Part shown: positions 26,675 to 35,158 of the stretch, in pieces
How positions within the stretch are numbered: position 1 is the first letter of the stretch
Layout of the letters: every line of letters starts with the position of its first letter
Assembly (NCBI RefSeq): GCF_009834365.1
Contig: NZ_CP041348.1
Coordinates: 736,001-800,000, forward strand
Direction of reading: 5' to 3'
Origin: Komagataeibacter xylinus
Lineage (GTDB): Bacteria; Pseudomonadota; Alphaproteobacteria; Acetobacterales; Acetobacteraceae
DNA: 64,000 bases
Program-made: the position numbers and the translations under genes
The notes under the pieces: generated by a model
The model's database searches: none
Told to the model about the DNA's origin: nothing
What the model saw: the letters and a program-made list of their open reading frames with translations, nothing else

Positions 26675-27672
26675 GACTTTCTGCCGTCCGTGCGCACGAT
26701 CCGCACACGCTGCTCGGAATGCTTATCACCCAGGCGTAATTCGGCAGCGGCGAACAGGCGATCGACGATCATCCAGTTCTGTCGCACCCGGTAATTGACC
26801 AGTTCCGGCCCTCCATCGGCCCCAAGCACAAAAAGCGGCGGCAGTTCCCCTTGCCCTATGCCAGCCGGAAAGGCGATATAGACCTTCCGCCCGTCATCAA
26901 AAGCCCGGCTGGGAAGCCAGGGTGATGTCTCGCCTTTCACCGGCTGGATGGCATAGCGGAAATTCAGGGCGTCGAGTTTCAAGCCCGTATCTACTGATGC
27001 CGCCTCGTCGGCATCGCTGTCCTGCCGGTGCAGGGCAATCAGATCATCCTCAGGGTAGTCCCAGGACACCGAGGCCATGTAGGTGGCTGGTGTGGAGCGC
27101 AGTTCGGCCAGATACGTCCGCCGATCCGTATTGACGATCAGGTTGGTAGTCAGATCCGGCCGCGTCGGCTTGACCAGGATATGGATGCGTTTGGTCGCCC
27201 CTGCCCCGCTTTCGGTGTCGCCAATGATCCAGCGCACCGTATCACCGGCAGCAACCGGCCCGGTGCCGACCAGCTTTTCGCCCTGCTGGAGCATGATGTC
27301 AGTGATTTCGCCGGGCGAGGTATAGACCTGATAGAGGGCACCGGGAGAATAAGGATAGACCTGCACCGCATTGATGAAGCCAGCACGCGTAGGTTGAATT
27401 CGGGCCGCCAGATTGGCCTGTGTCACGCGCGCTGCGGGGTCGGCGACTTCGGGAGCCGTATGGACCGCGCGTCGTGACGGCAGCGGCTTGAGCTGGCCCG
27501 GCAGGGGAAGTGGCTGCGGGACTTCGACGATCTGTACCGGTTTCGGTGGGTCCGGCAGGCGCATGGCCTGAACAGCGTCATCGTACCGGATGACAGGCGG
27601 ATGGTAATGCTGCGCGCATCCGGCCAGGGGCAGGACAAGCAACGGGAGAAAACGAAGAGCGCGACGGATCAT
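26671..27672 (-). CDS. trbG: conjugal transfer protein TrbG (VirB9-like), with lipobox
   Basis: 333 residues; outer-membrane-associated VirB9-type subunit of the mating channel. The signal peptide ends in LPLAGC (Cys19), so the protein may be a lipoprotein, a role normally filled by a separate VirB7-like partner. The VirB9 domain covers about residues 105-325 (VQVYPYSPGALYQVYTSPGE, NLIVNTDRRTYLAELRS, AFDDGRKVYIAFP). Start and stop overlap the neighbouring trb genes by 4 nt. Confidence 0.92.
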   Translation of the reverse strand: MIRRALRFLPLLVLPLAGCAQHYHPPVIRYDDAVQAMRLPDPPKPVQIVEVPQPLPLPGQLKPLPSRRAVHTAPEVADPAARVTQANLAARIQPTRAGFINAVQVYPYSPGALYQVYTSPGEITDIMLQQGEKLVGTGPVAAGDTVRWIIGDTESGAGATKRIHILVKPTRPDLTTNLIVNTDRRTYLAELRSTPATYMASVSWDYPEDDLIALHRQDSDADEAASVDTGLKLDALNFRYAIQPVKGETSPWLPSRAFDDGRKVYIAFPAGIGQGELPPLFVLGADGGPELVNYRVRQNWMIVDRLFAAAELRLGDKHSEQRVRIVRTDGRKS

Positions 27673-28361
27673 TGGCCAAGCTCCTTCGACCAGTTGATGG
27701 CGGAGACGTATATGCCGAGGGGATTTTTCCGCAGATGATCCGCATCGCGGGGCGTCCGCAGCACGATGGACACGATGGCGGTCCAGCGTTCGGTGCCGGT
27801 AAACGCTCCATCGCGGTAATGACGCTCGGTCCAGGCGACACGGAAACTGCCAGACGAGGCGCGGATGACCGAGGCAATGTCCACCTCGACCTGCTCCCGT
27901 CCGATCCGCGAAAACGGATCGTTGAGGCGGGCATAATCATTAAGCGCCTGCGCGCCCGACGTGGTGGTGAAATCATAGGCGCGCAGCCAGTTATGCCGGA
28001 CCACCACCGCATCTGATGACAGACCACGGACATCGCCGATAAACTGCGCCAGATACCAGGCAATCTGCGGATCGGTCGGTGTGTAACCCGCTGTCGCAGG
28101 CATCACGACCTGCGCCTGCCCCAGTCGATCGACCTGCACCACCCATGGCACGACGGTGCCATGCGCGGACTGCCAGACCAACCCGGCACCAAGGCCGGCG
28201 GACAGAAACAGTGACCCGAACGCCATCAGACGCCAATTGCGGGCCTGCACACGGGCGGAGCCGATGCGCTCGTCCCAGATCTGCGCTGCTTTCTGGTATG
28301 GGGTTACGGGCTCGGGCGTGGTCCCGTAACGGCTGGTGGAGCGACGGAACATCGTCCTCAT
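27669..28361 (-). CDS. trbF: conjugal transfer protein TrbF (VirB8-like)
   Basis: 230 residues; bitopic VirB8-type assembly factor. The N-terminal cytoplasmic segment (PYQKAAQIWDERIGSARVQARNWR) is followed by a membrane helix near residues 45-62 and a periplasmic NTF2-like domain (VVPWVVQVDRLGQAQVV, FIGDVRGLSSDAVVVRHNWLRAYDF). It overlaps trbL and trbG by 4 nt. A decayed second copy of its middle part lies at 40656-40870. Confidence 0.92.
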   Translation of the reverse strand: MRTMFRRSTSRYGTTPEPVTPYQKAAQIWDERIGSARVQARNWRLMAFGSLFLSAGLGAGLVWQSAHGTVVPWVVQVDRLGQAQVVMPATAGYTPTDPQIAWYLAQFIGDVRGLSSDAVVVRHNWLRAYDFTTTSGAQALNDYARLNDPFSRIGREQVEVDIASVIRASSGSFRVAWTERHYRDGAFTGTERWTAIVSIVLRTPRDADHLRKNPLGIYVSAINWSKELGQ

Positions 28362-29761
28362 TCCTTTTCCGAGAGATCAATGCTGGAACTTCCGCCGCCG
28401 CCATCGGCTGAGCGGATGACATGCGCCACTTCGGCGGCATGGGTGGCTGCATTGCGGCGTTTCATGCTCCGCGCCCAGCGGGGTGGCGTGCCTTCGGGGC
28501 CAGAGCCGCCACCGGCAACACCACCTCCGCCACCGCCATTACCTGACGGGCCGCCGGACGCCCCGGCACCCGCATCGGACCCTCCCGTGAAGCGTCCGCC
28601 TGTCGCAGTGGAAGCGCCTCGCGCGCCCTCGCCGTAGCTCTGCTTCATGGCGTTCGCCGCAAACGACATTTTGCTCTTCACGGCATTCGCGGCAGCACTG
28701 CCCGGCGCCCGGGCAACACCGCCCAGCCCGGCTGCCATGCGGGCACCGGCACTTTCGCCAGCGGCATTCATGGCGCCCACCGAATAAGCCGTATTGGCCG
28801 CACCCGCGATCGCAGCCCCTCCCCGCGCGGCAGCAGCGGTGGCACCCACGGCCGCAGCCCCGCCAGAGGCAACCGCTCCAACGCCAGCCACGGCCGTTGC
28901 CCCCATCGCGCCAACCGCCATGCCGGTGCCGACAGCGGCGCCCGCGCCAAGCTGGGGCGCGCCTGAGATCAGCCCGTTGGCAATGCTGCCGCCATAAATG
29001 GACAGACCGACGATAGCGAGTGACGCCAGTACCACCGACGTTGCCTGTCCGACGGTGGGCACGGCATCGCCATAAGAAGTCGTAAACTGCCGGAATAATA
29101 CAGACGCGATGCCGGAGATCACCGCCAGCACCATCACCTTCACACCCGATGACACGACATTGCCCAGTACCTTCTCCGCCAGGAAGGCCGTCCGGTTGAA
29201 CAGCGCGAACGGGATCAGCACAAACCCTGCCAGCGTGGTCAGCTTGAATTCGATCAGGGCCACGAAAAGCTGAACGGCGAGAATGAAGAATGCCGCCAGC
29301 ACAATCAGCCAGGACAGGCACAGCACAAAGATCTGGATGAAGTTTTTGAAGAAGGCCACCGGACCCAGAAGGTTGTGGACAGAGTCCAGCAGAGGCTGGG
29401 CCGCATCGAATCCGGTCGAGGCCAGTCGGCCGGGACGGAGGAAATCCGACAATGTCAGATTGCCACCCCCGGCCCTGAGACCCATGGCGGCGAAACTATC
29501 GAAAACCACCTTCGCAAGATGGTCAAAATTGTTGATCAGGAAAGCGAAGAACCCGATATACAGTGTCTTCTTCACCAGACGCTGGATGATGTCCTCATCC
29601 GCCGCCCACGCCCAGAACAGCCCGGCCAGTACCATATCCAGCACGGACAACGATCCGGCCAGAGAAACGACGTTTCCTTTCAGCAGACCAAAGCCGCTGT
29701 CGATCGTAGTCGTGAAGGTATTGAGGAAAGTGTCGATAACACCGACATCGTTCGTGGGCAT
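28358..29761 (-). CDS. trbL: conjugal transfer protein TrbL (VirB6-like)
   Basis: 467 residues; polytopic inner-membrane channel component. About six or seven hydrophobic helices lie in residues 25-250, followed by a long low-complexity Ala/Gly/Ser tail (GAGAAVGTGMAVGAMGATAV and similar) to the end, typical of TrbL. The start is 5 nt after trbJ with no trbK (entry exclusion lipoprotein) between, where that gene usually sits. Confidence 0.92.
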   Translation of the reverse strand: MPTNDVGVIDTFLNTFTTTIDSGFGLLKGNVVSLAGSLSVLDMVLAGLFWAWAADEDIIQRLVKKTLYIGFFAFLINNFDHLAKVVFDSFAAMGLRAGGGNLTLSDFLRPGRLASTGFDAAQPLLDSVHNLLGPVAFFKNFIQIFVLCLSWLIVLAAFFILAVQLFVALIEFKLTTLAGFVLIPFALFNRTAFLAEKVLGNVVSSGVKVMVLAVISGIASVLFRQFTTSYGDAVPTVGQATSVVLASLAIVGLSIYGGSIANGLISGAPQLGAGAAVGTGMAVGAMGATAVAGVGAVASGGAAAVGATAAAARGGAAIAGAANTAYSVGAMNAAGESAGARMAAGLGGVARAPGSAAANAVKSKMSFAANAMKQSYGEGARGASTATGGRFTGGSDAGAGASGGPSGNGGGGGGVAGGGSGPEGTPPRWARSMKRRNAATHAAEVAHVIRSADGGGGSSSIDLSEKE

Positions 29762-29766
29762 GACCG

Positions 29767-30504
29767 TCAGTTTCCATTGCTGCCGAACATGGACACCGTG
29801 CTCGGCACATAGGCGTCATGCTGCGAGAAATGCTGATACTGCGCGTCACTTTCCGCTTCCGTCGCGGCATCACGTGCCTGTTGCAGGGCCGTGGCGCGAC
29901 CGTTGGCGGCCAGTTCGGCCTGAATATCGGACAATTGGCGGGACTGTAGCGCCAGAAGCTGGTTTCCCGCCTGCGCCGCCTGCAACGCCCCGGTGGAGGT
30001 CTGGCTGGCCGAAGCCAGTTGTGTCATGGCAGAACTGTCGCTCGGGATGTTCCCCACTACCCGCGCCTGCAATTTCAGCGCATCCTCGAACCCACCGACG
30101 GAATTCTTCCACCGTGTCTGCGCCTGGCTGAACAGGGCACTGTCGGACATGCCCGAGGAGACGGACGTGTATGCCTGCTGGTATTGCTGCTCGACGGACT
30201 GGACGCTGTAGGCGATGTTCTGCGCCTGAGCGAGGAGTGCCGTCGTCTGGGAAATCGTTGACTGCAACGTCGATAATGTCGAAATCGGCAGGCTCGCCAG
30301 ATTACGCCCCTGATTGACCAGCATCTGCGCCTGGTTGGCGAGTGACGTGATCTGGTTGCCGATCTGCTGGAGCGTTCGGGCCGCGATCAGCACGTTCTCA
30401 ACATGGTTCGCGCCGTCATACACCGCCCATTGCGCGTGGGCAGGTGGAGAAGATGAAACCGTAAAAGCAATGACCACTACGGCAGGAATCAGACGATATC
30501 TCAC
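29767..30504 (-). CDS. trbJ: conjugal transfer protein TrbJ (VirB5-like)
   Basis: 245 residues. Secreted, helical minor pilus component. The signal peptide is RYRLIPAVVVIAFTVSSSPPAHAQ; the mature part is mainly coiled helices (LTSLANQAQMLVNQGRNLASL). The GTG at 30504 overlaps the trbE TGA (GTGA) and places the signal peptide at the very N-terminus, so it is preferred to a longer start at 30540. Confidence 0.9.
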   Translation of the reverse strand: MRYRLIPAVVVIAFTVSSSPPAHAQWAVYDGANHVENVLIAARTLQQIGNQITSLANQAQMLVNQGRNLASLPISTLSTLQSTISQTTALLAQAQNIAYSVQSVEQQYQQAYTSVSSGMSDSALFSQAQTRWKNSVGGFEDALKLQARVVGNIPSDSSAMTQLASASQTSTGALQAAQAGNQLLALQSRQLSDIQAELAANGRATALQQARDAATEAESDAQYQHFSQHDAYVPSTVSMFGSNGN

Positions 30505-32942
30505 GACACGTCTCCTTGCCGCAGAAGGTCCGCCGCCCACGTGACACCACGCGCCTCAAACCATGCGGGCAGGAAACCATCCCGCCCGTGCTTGGTCAGC
30601 ACGCTATCGATCAGTCGATGATCGTCCTTGCCGGACGCGGCACACAACGCCAGCGCCACCGGGCCGAGGCCCAGTTCGAACAGGCGGTTGCCACCTTGCG
30701 TCTGACAGTAATACTCCCGCTTGGACGCGGCGCGGGCGATGATGGCGATCTGCCGGTCATTCAGCCCGAAATCCCGATAGAGCGCCATGATCTGCGGCTC
30801 GATGGCCCGCTCATTGGGCAGGAATATCCGCGTGGGACAGCTTTCCACTACAGCCGGAGCAATGGGGGAATTGGCAATATCGGACAGGGACTGAGTAGCA
30901 AAAATCACCGATGCGTTCTTCTTGCGCAGGGTTTTCAGCCATTCCCGGAGTTGTCCGGCGAAATCACCGTCATCCAGAACCAACCAGCCCTCATCAATGA
31001 CCAGCAGGGTCGGGCGGCCATCCAGACGGCCCTCAATGCGGTGGAACAGATAGGACAGCACGGAAGAGGCTGCGTCAGAACCGATCAGCCCCTCGGTTTC
31101 AAACACCACGACATCGGCATCGCCCAGCCGCTCGGCGTCCGCATCCAGCAACCGGCCATAAGGACCACCGAGGCAGTATGGGGCCAGAGCCTGCTTCAGG
31201 ACGTTGGACTGGAGGAGCGCCACCAGACCGGAGATCGTGCGTTCATGGTCGGGCGATGACGCGAGGGAATTCAGGGCCGACCAGAGATGGGACTTCACCT
31301 CGGGGTTAAGCGTTATCCCCTCACCCACGAGGATCTGCCCCAGCCACTCACTGGCCCATTTGCGCTCGTCGGGATCGTAAATCTGTGCCAGCGGCTGGAG
31401 CGATACACTGCCACCCTGTTCTTCCGATGGATCATCATCGGTCAAACCGCCGCCGAGATCATGCCAATCGCCTCCCATTGCCATCGTCGCCGCACGCATG
31501 GAGCCACCAAAATCGAAGGCAAAAATCTGCGAACCCGCATAGCGCCGGAACTGGAGCGCCATCAATGCCAGCAGCACGGATTTGCCCGCGCCTGTCGGTC
31601 CCGCGATCAGCGTGTGACCGACATCCCCGACATGCAGTGAAAACCGGAATGGTGTTGCTCCCGCCGTTTTTCCGTAGAACAGCGGTGCTGCCTTGAAATG
31701 CCCGTCCTGCTCCGGCCCGGCCCACACGGCGGAAAGCGGGATCATATGCGCCAGATTCAGGGTCGAGACCGGGGGCTGGCGCACATTGGCGTAGACATGG
31801 CCCGGCAGACTCCCGAGCCATGCCTCCACCGCATTGAGGCTTTCCGCCATGTAGGTGAAGTCCCGCCCCTGAATGATCTTTTCCACGAGGCGAAGTTTTT
31901 CCGCCGCGATACTGGCGCTGCCATCCCAGACCGTGACGGTCGCAGTGATATAGGCTTGACCGACATCGTCGGCACCAAGGGATTGCAGCGCCAGATCAGC
32001 ATCGGCGGCCTTGTTGGCGGCATCGTTGTCCTCCAGCACCGACGCCTCGTTGGTCATGACTTCCCGCACAATGGCTGCGATGCTCTTGCGCTTTGCGAAC
32101 CACTGCCGACGGATCTTCGTCAGCACCTTCGTGGCATCGGTCTTGTCAAGCAGGATAGCGCGGGTGGACCAGCGATACGGCATGGCCAGCCGGTTCAGAT
32201 CGTCGAGAATTCCAGGGAAGGTCCGGCTGGGGAAACCCGTGATGGTCAGGGTTTTCAGATAGGCGTCACCAAGTTTCGGCTCCAGGCCACCCGAGAGCGG
32301 CTGGTCCACCAGCAGAGCATCGAGGTGCATCGGGATTTCCGGCACCCGGACCCGCTGGTTCCGCGTCGAGATGGTGGAATGCAGGTACGTGAGCGTCTCG
32401 CCGTCATTCAGCCACACCGCTTCGGGCATGAACCCGTCCAGCAGGGCCAGCATCCGATCCGTGCGGTCCACGAACGCATGGAGCATGCCATACCGATCGG
32501 GACCATCGCGTTCCCTGCCTTCATAGAGAAAACGCTCGGCACGCCCAGAAGATTCCGCCGGTGGCAGCCAGACCAGGGTGAGAAAATACCGGCTCTCGAA
32601 ATGCGCCCCCTCGTCCTCGAACTGCTCCCGGCGTTCCAGATCGACCATCTGACTGGCGGCATCCGGGAAATCGCTCTCGGGATACACTGTTGCCGGGACG
32701 CGCTGGGCTTCCACGAACACCGCCCAGCCGGAGCCCAGGCGCCGCAGGGCATTATTCAGCCGCCCGGTCACGCCAACCAGTTCGGCGGGCGTCGCACTAT
32801 CCAGATCGGGACCACGGATGCGTGCGGTACGCTGGAAGGAACCGTCCTTGTTCAGCACGACACCTTTTGCGACCTGAGCGGCCCAGGGCAGGAAATCAGC
32901 CAAGAGGGCAGCACGGTTGCGATATTCGCCAAGGGACATCAT
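30501..32942 (-). CDS. trbE: conjugal transfer ATPase TrbE (VirB4-like)
   Basis: About 813 residues; large cytoplasmic ATPase energising pilus and channel assembly. Walker A is GPTGAGKSVLLALMAL near residue 445, Walker B TLLVIDEGWLVLDDG near 647, and the late motif FATQSLSDIANS is also present. The N-terminal CagE/VirB4 domain starts MMSLGEYRNRAALLADFLPW. The start is placed at the ATG pair 32942/32939, 13 nt after trbD; longer frames read into trbD. Confidence 0.94.
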   Translation of the reverse strand: MMSLGEYRNRAALLADFLPWAAQVAKGVVLNKDGSFQRTARIRGPDLDSATPAELVGVTGRLNNALRRLGSGWAVFVEAQRVPATVYPESDFPDAASQMVDLERREQFEDEGAHFESRYFLTLVWLPPAESSGRAERFLYEGRERDGPDRYGMLHAFVDRTDRMLALLDGFMPEAVWLNDGETLTYLHSTISTRNQRVRVPEIPMHLDALLVDQPLSGGLEPKLGDAYLKTLTITGFPSRTFPGILDDLNRLAMPYRWSTRAILLDKTDATKVLTKIRRQWFAKRKSIAAIVREVMTNEASVLEDNDAANKAADADLALQSLGADDVGQAYITATVTVWDGSASIAAEKLRLVEKIIQGRDFTYMAESLNAVEAWLGSLPGHVYANVRQPPVSTLNLAHMIPLSAVWAGPEQDGHFKAAPLFYGKTAGATPFRFSLHVGDVGHTLIAGPTGAGKSVLLALMALQFRRYAGSQIFAFDFGGSMRAATMAMGGDWHDLGGGLTDDDPSEEQGGSVSLQPLAQIYDPDERKWASEWLGQILVGEGITLNPEVKSHLWSALNSLASSPDHERTISGLVALLQSNVLKQALAPYCLGGPYGRLLDADAERLGDADVVVFETEGLIGSDAASSVLSYLFHRIEGRLDGRPTLLVIDEGWLVLDDGDFAGQLREWLKTLRKKNASVIFATQSLSDIANSPIAPAVVESCPTRIFLPNERAIEPQIMALYRDFGLNDRQIAIIARAASKREYYCQTQGGNRLFELGLGPVALALCAASGKDDHRLIDSVLTKHGRDGFLPAWFEARGVTWAADLLRQGDVS

Positions 32943-32955
32943 CGCCCTGCCCTCC

Positions 32956-33234
32956 CTATGCCCGGAGCCAGGCGGGATAGCGGAGATGCCGCCGGCCCAC
33001 CTCGACGAACAGCGGATCGCGCTTCGCTCCCCAGACCGCGAGGCTATGCCCCACGATCCAGAATACCGCCCCAACCAGCCAGAGCCGCAGCCCCAGCGAG
33101 ATGGCTGCGCCCAACGTGCCGTTGGCGATCGCCAGAGTCCTTGGCGCCCCACCCAGCAGGATCGGATCGGTCAGGGAGCGATGCACCGGGACATGGAAGC
33201 CCGGCACGGCGTCATCGTCATATCCGGCGGCCAT
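32956..33234 (-). CDS. trbD: conjugal transfer protein TrbD (VirB3-like)
   Basis: 92 residues; small inner-membrane protein working with TrbE. It has the family start region VPVHRSLTDPILLGGAPR, then a hydrophobic stretch (GTLGAAISLGLRLWLVGAVFWIVGHSLAVWG) and the typical ending DPLFVEVGRRHLRYPAWL. The start shares one base with the trbC stop (TGATG). Confidence 0.9.
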   Translation of the reverse strand: MAAGYDDDAVPGFHVPVHRSLTDPILLGGAPRTLAIANGTLGAAISLGLRLWLVGAVFWIVGHSLAVWGAKRDPLFVEVGRRHLRYPAWLRA

Positions 33235-33566
33235 CAGATCAGTGCTCCGCCCGAGAAGGAGAAGAACGACAGAAAGAACGAGCTGGCGGCGAAGGCGATG
33301 GACAGGCCGAACACGATCTGGATCAGGCGGCGGAAGCCGCCGGATGTTTCCCCGAACGCCAGCGTCAGGCCGGTCACGGTGATGATGATCACCGACACGA
33401 TGCGCGCCACCGGTCCCTGCACGGATTCCAGAATCTGGTTGAGCGGTTCCTCCCACGGCATGTCGGAGCCCGAGGCAAGAGCCGAGGAGCACCATGCGAT
33501 GGACAGCAGCAGCATGGCGGAAAGGACAGGCGCGTGCCGACGCACGCGGAACAGCGTGAGGTTCAT
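33234..33566 (-). CDS. trbC: pilin precursor TrbC (VirB2-like)
   Basis: 110 residues; major pilus subunit precursor. A long leader (to about residue 33, ...SIAWCSSALASGSDMPWE) is followed by two hydrophobic helices (VARIVSVIIITVTGLTLAFG and FGLSIAFAASSFFLSFF), as in cyclic pilins. TraF, encoded later in the element, is the expected processing and cyclising enzyme. The start overlaps the trbB stop by 4 nt. Confidence 0.92.
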   Translation of the reverse strand: MNLTLFRVRRHAPVLSAMLLLSIAWCSSALASGSDMPWEEPLNQILESVQGPVARIVSVIIITVTGLTLAFGETSGGFRRLIQIVFGLSIAFAASSFFLSFFSFSGGALI

Positions 33567-34540
33567 AGGGAATCTCCATCGGTATCAATTGAATGAATGC
33601 GATAGGCGCCTGTGGTGGGGTCGAGCCCGTCCACGGTGGCGAGTTCGGACAGCCGGCGCTGCGCGCCCCGGCCGGAAAGGACGGCGATTACGTCGATGGT
33701 CTCGGCGATCAGCGCGCGCGGCACCGTGACCACAATTTCCTGGATCAGCTGCTCCATACGGTGCAAGGCACCGATGGCGGTGCCGGCATGAAGCGTGCCA
33801 ATGCCGCCGGGGTGACCGGTGCCCCACGCCTTGAGCAGATCCAGCGCCTCGGGACCGCGCACCTCACCAATCGGGATACGATCAGGCCGCAGGCGCAGGG
33901 CCGAGCGTACCAGTTCGGACAGGGTCACGATGCCGTCGCGCGTACGGAGCGAGACAAGGTTGGGCGCAGCACATTGCAGTTCGCGCGTATCTTCGATCAG
34001 CACGACCCGGTCGTCGGTTTTTGCGACCTCGGCCAGCAGGGCGTTGACCAGCGTGGTCTTGCCGGTGGATGTCCCGCCCGCGACCAGAATGTTTTTCCGC
34101 TCGGCAACGACCTGGCGCAGGAAACTGGCCTGGGCGTTGGTCATGATCCCGGCTTCGACATAGTCATCGAGGGTGAACACGGCGACAGCGGGTTTACGGA
34201 TTGCGAAACTCGGGGCTGTCACCACGGGCGGGAGCAAACCCTCGAACCGCTCCCCGGTCGGCAGTTCCGCCGACACGCGCGGTGCCTCGTCATGCACCTC
34301 CGCCCCGACATGGTGCGCCACAAGGCGGACGATGCGCTCCGCATCGGCGGGGGTGATGATCTCACCCGTGTCGTATAGCCCCTCGGACAGACGATCGATC
34401 CACAGCCGCCCGTCCGGATTAAGCATCACCTCTACGACAGCGGGATCGGCAAGGTGCCCCGCGATCGCCGACCCCATCGCTGTGCGCAGCATCGAGATGC
34501 CGCGTGCCTGACTTTCCGAATTATAATGCGAAACCGCCAT
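33563..34540 (-). CDS. trbB: conjugal transfer ATPase TrbB (VirB11-like)
   Basis: 325 residues; hexameric traffic ATPase. Walker A is [16 protein letters not shown] near residue 157; the Asp box is [12 protein letters not shown]; Walker B is [25 protein letters not shown], with the conserved His. It is the first gene of the trbB-I run, 170 nt after the CopG-type gene, and that gap may hold its promoter. Confidence 0.94.
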   Translation of the reverse strand: MAVSHYNSESQARGISMLRTAMGSAIAGHLADPAVVEVMLNPDGRLWIDRLSEGLYDTGEIITPADAERIVRLVAHHVGAEVHDEAPRVSAELPTGERFEGLLPPVVTAPSFAIRKPAVAVFTLDDYVEAGIMTNAQASFLRQVVAERKNILVAGGTSTGKTTLVNALLAEVAKTDDRVVLIEDTRELQCAAPNLVSLRTRDGIVTLSELVRSALRLRPDRIPIGEVRGPEALDLLKAWGTGHPGGIGTLHAGTAIGALHRMEQLIQEIVVTVPRALIAETIDVIAVLSGRGAQRRLSELATVDGLDPTTGAYRIHSIDTDGDSL

Positions 34541-34712
34541 CTGATCCCCGCTCGAACGGGACCGGAACAGATGGTCCCCACACGGGGATGATTAAAAGAG
34601 GGCCATTTCGGCTCGATTCAACAACTATTGCGGACCGTGCGGCCATTGCGTGGAAACGGCGGTAATCGGCGGGATTGACGAATCCTTTTGGCTGCCCCAC
34701 GCAATCTGACGA

Positions 34713-35156
34713 TTACTGGGGGTCTTCACCACGATTGCGCCGCGTGTCGATGTCCCGCGACAGTTCCCTGAGAAAGCGATCTCCCGTCGCCAGTTTTCGC
34801 CCGAGCGATTGCAGGAAACCCTCGAACCGCTCGACGCCTTTCGCTCTGGCCGATGCCTGGGCACTGTCAGGCAGCGGTGGAGTGACGGTCAGCCAGAAAC
34901 GAATGAACAGTGCCAACGTCTCGCCCATAATAGCGAGATCTTCGTCCATCCCGGCAATCTGGCGGTCGATCCTTTCCATACGACGGGCAAACACCGCCTC
35001 CAGCCGCTCCGACGCATCGGCCGAAAGGAAGGAGGCGACGGCAGCCTCGATCACCGCCGATTTCGAGACGTTGCGCCGCAACGCCAGCGCTTCGACCTGC
35101 TTCAGAAGCTCGGCCTCGAAATACACGTTCATGCGGGTCTTGCTCGGCATGGGCAT
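34713..35156 (-). CDS. CopG/ribbon-helix-helix regulator of the tra/trb region
   Basis: 147 residues. The N-terminal ribbon-helix-helix (MNVYFEAELLKQVEALALRRNVSKSAVIEAAVASFL) binds DNA; a helical C-terminal part probably mediates oligomerisation, with one hydrophobic stretch (LALFIRFWLTVTPPLP). The gene sits between traG and trbB, the standard place for this family in such elements, so it probably controls the trb operon. The start at 35156 lies 2 nt after the traG stop. Confidence 0.85.
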   Translation of the reverse strand: MPMPSKTRMNVYFEAELLKQVEALALRRNVSKSAVIEAAVASFLSADASERLEAVFARRMERIDRQIAGMDEDLAIMGETLALFIRFWLTVTPPLPDSAQASARAKGVERFEGFLQSLGRKLATGDRFLRELSRDIDTRRNRGEDPQ

Positions 35157-35158
35157 CC

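Noticed and set aside
31698..33596. 632-codon open frame on the plus strand
   Set aside because: Antisense to trbE, trbD and trbC, all well supported.
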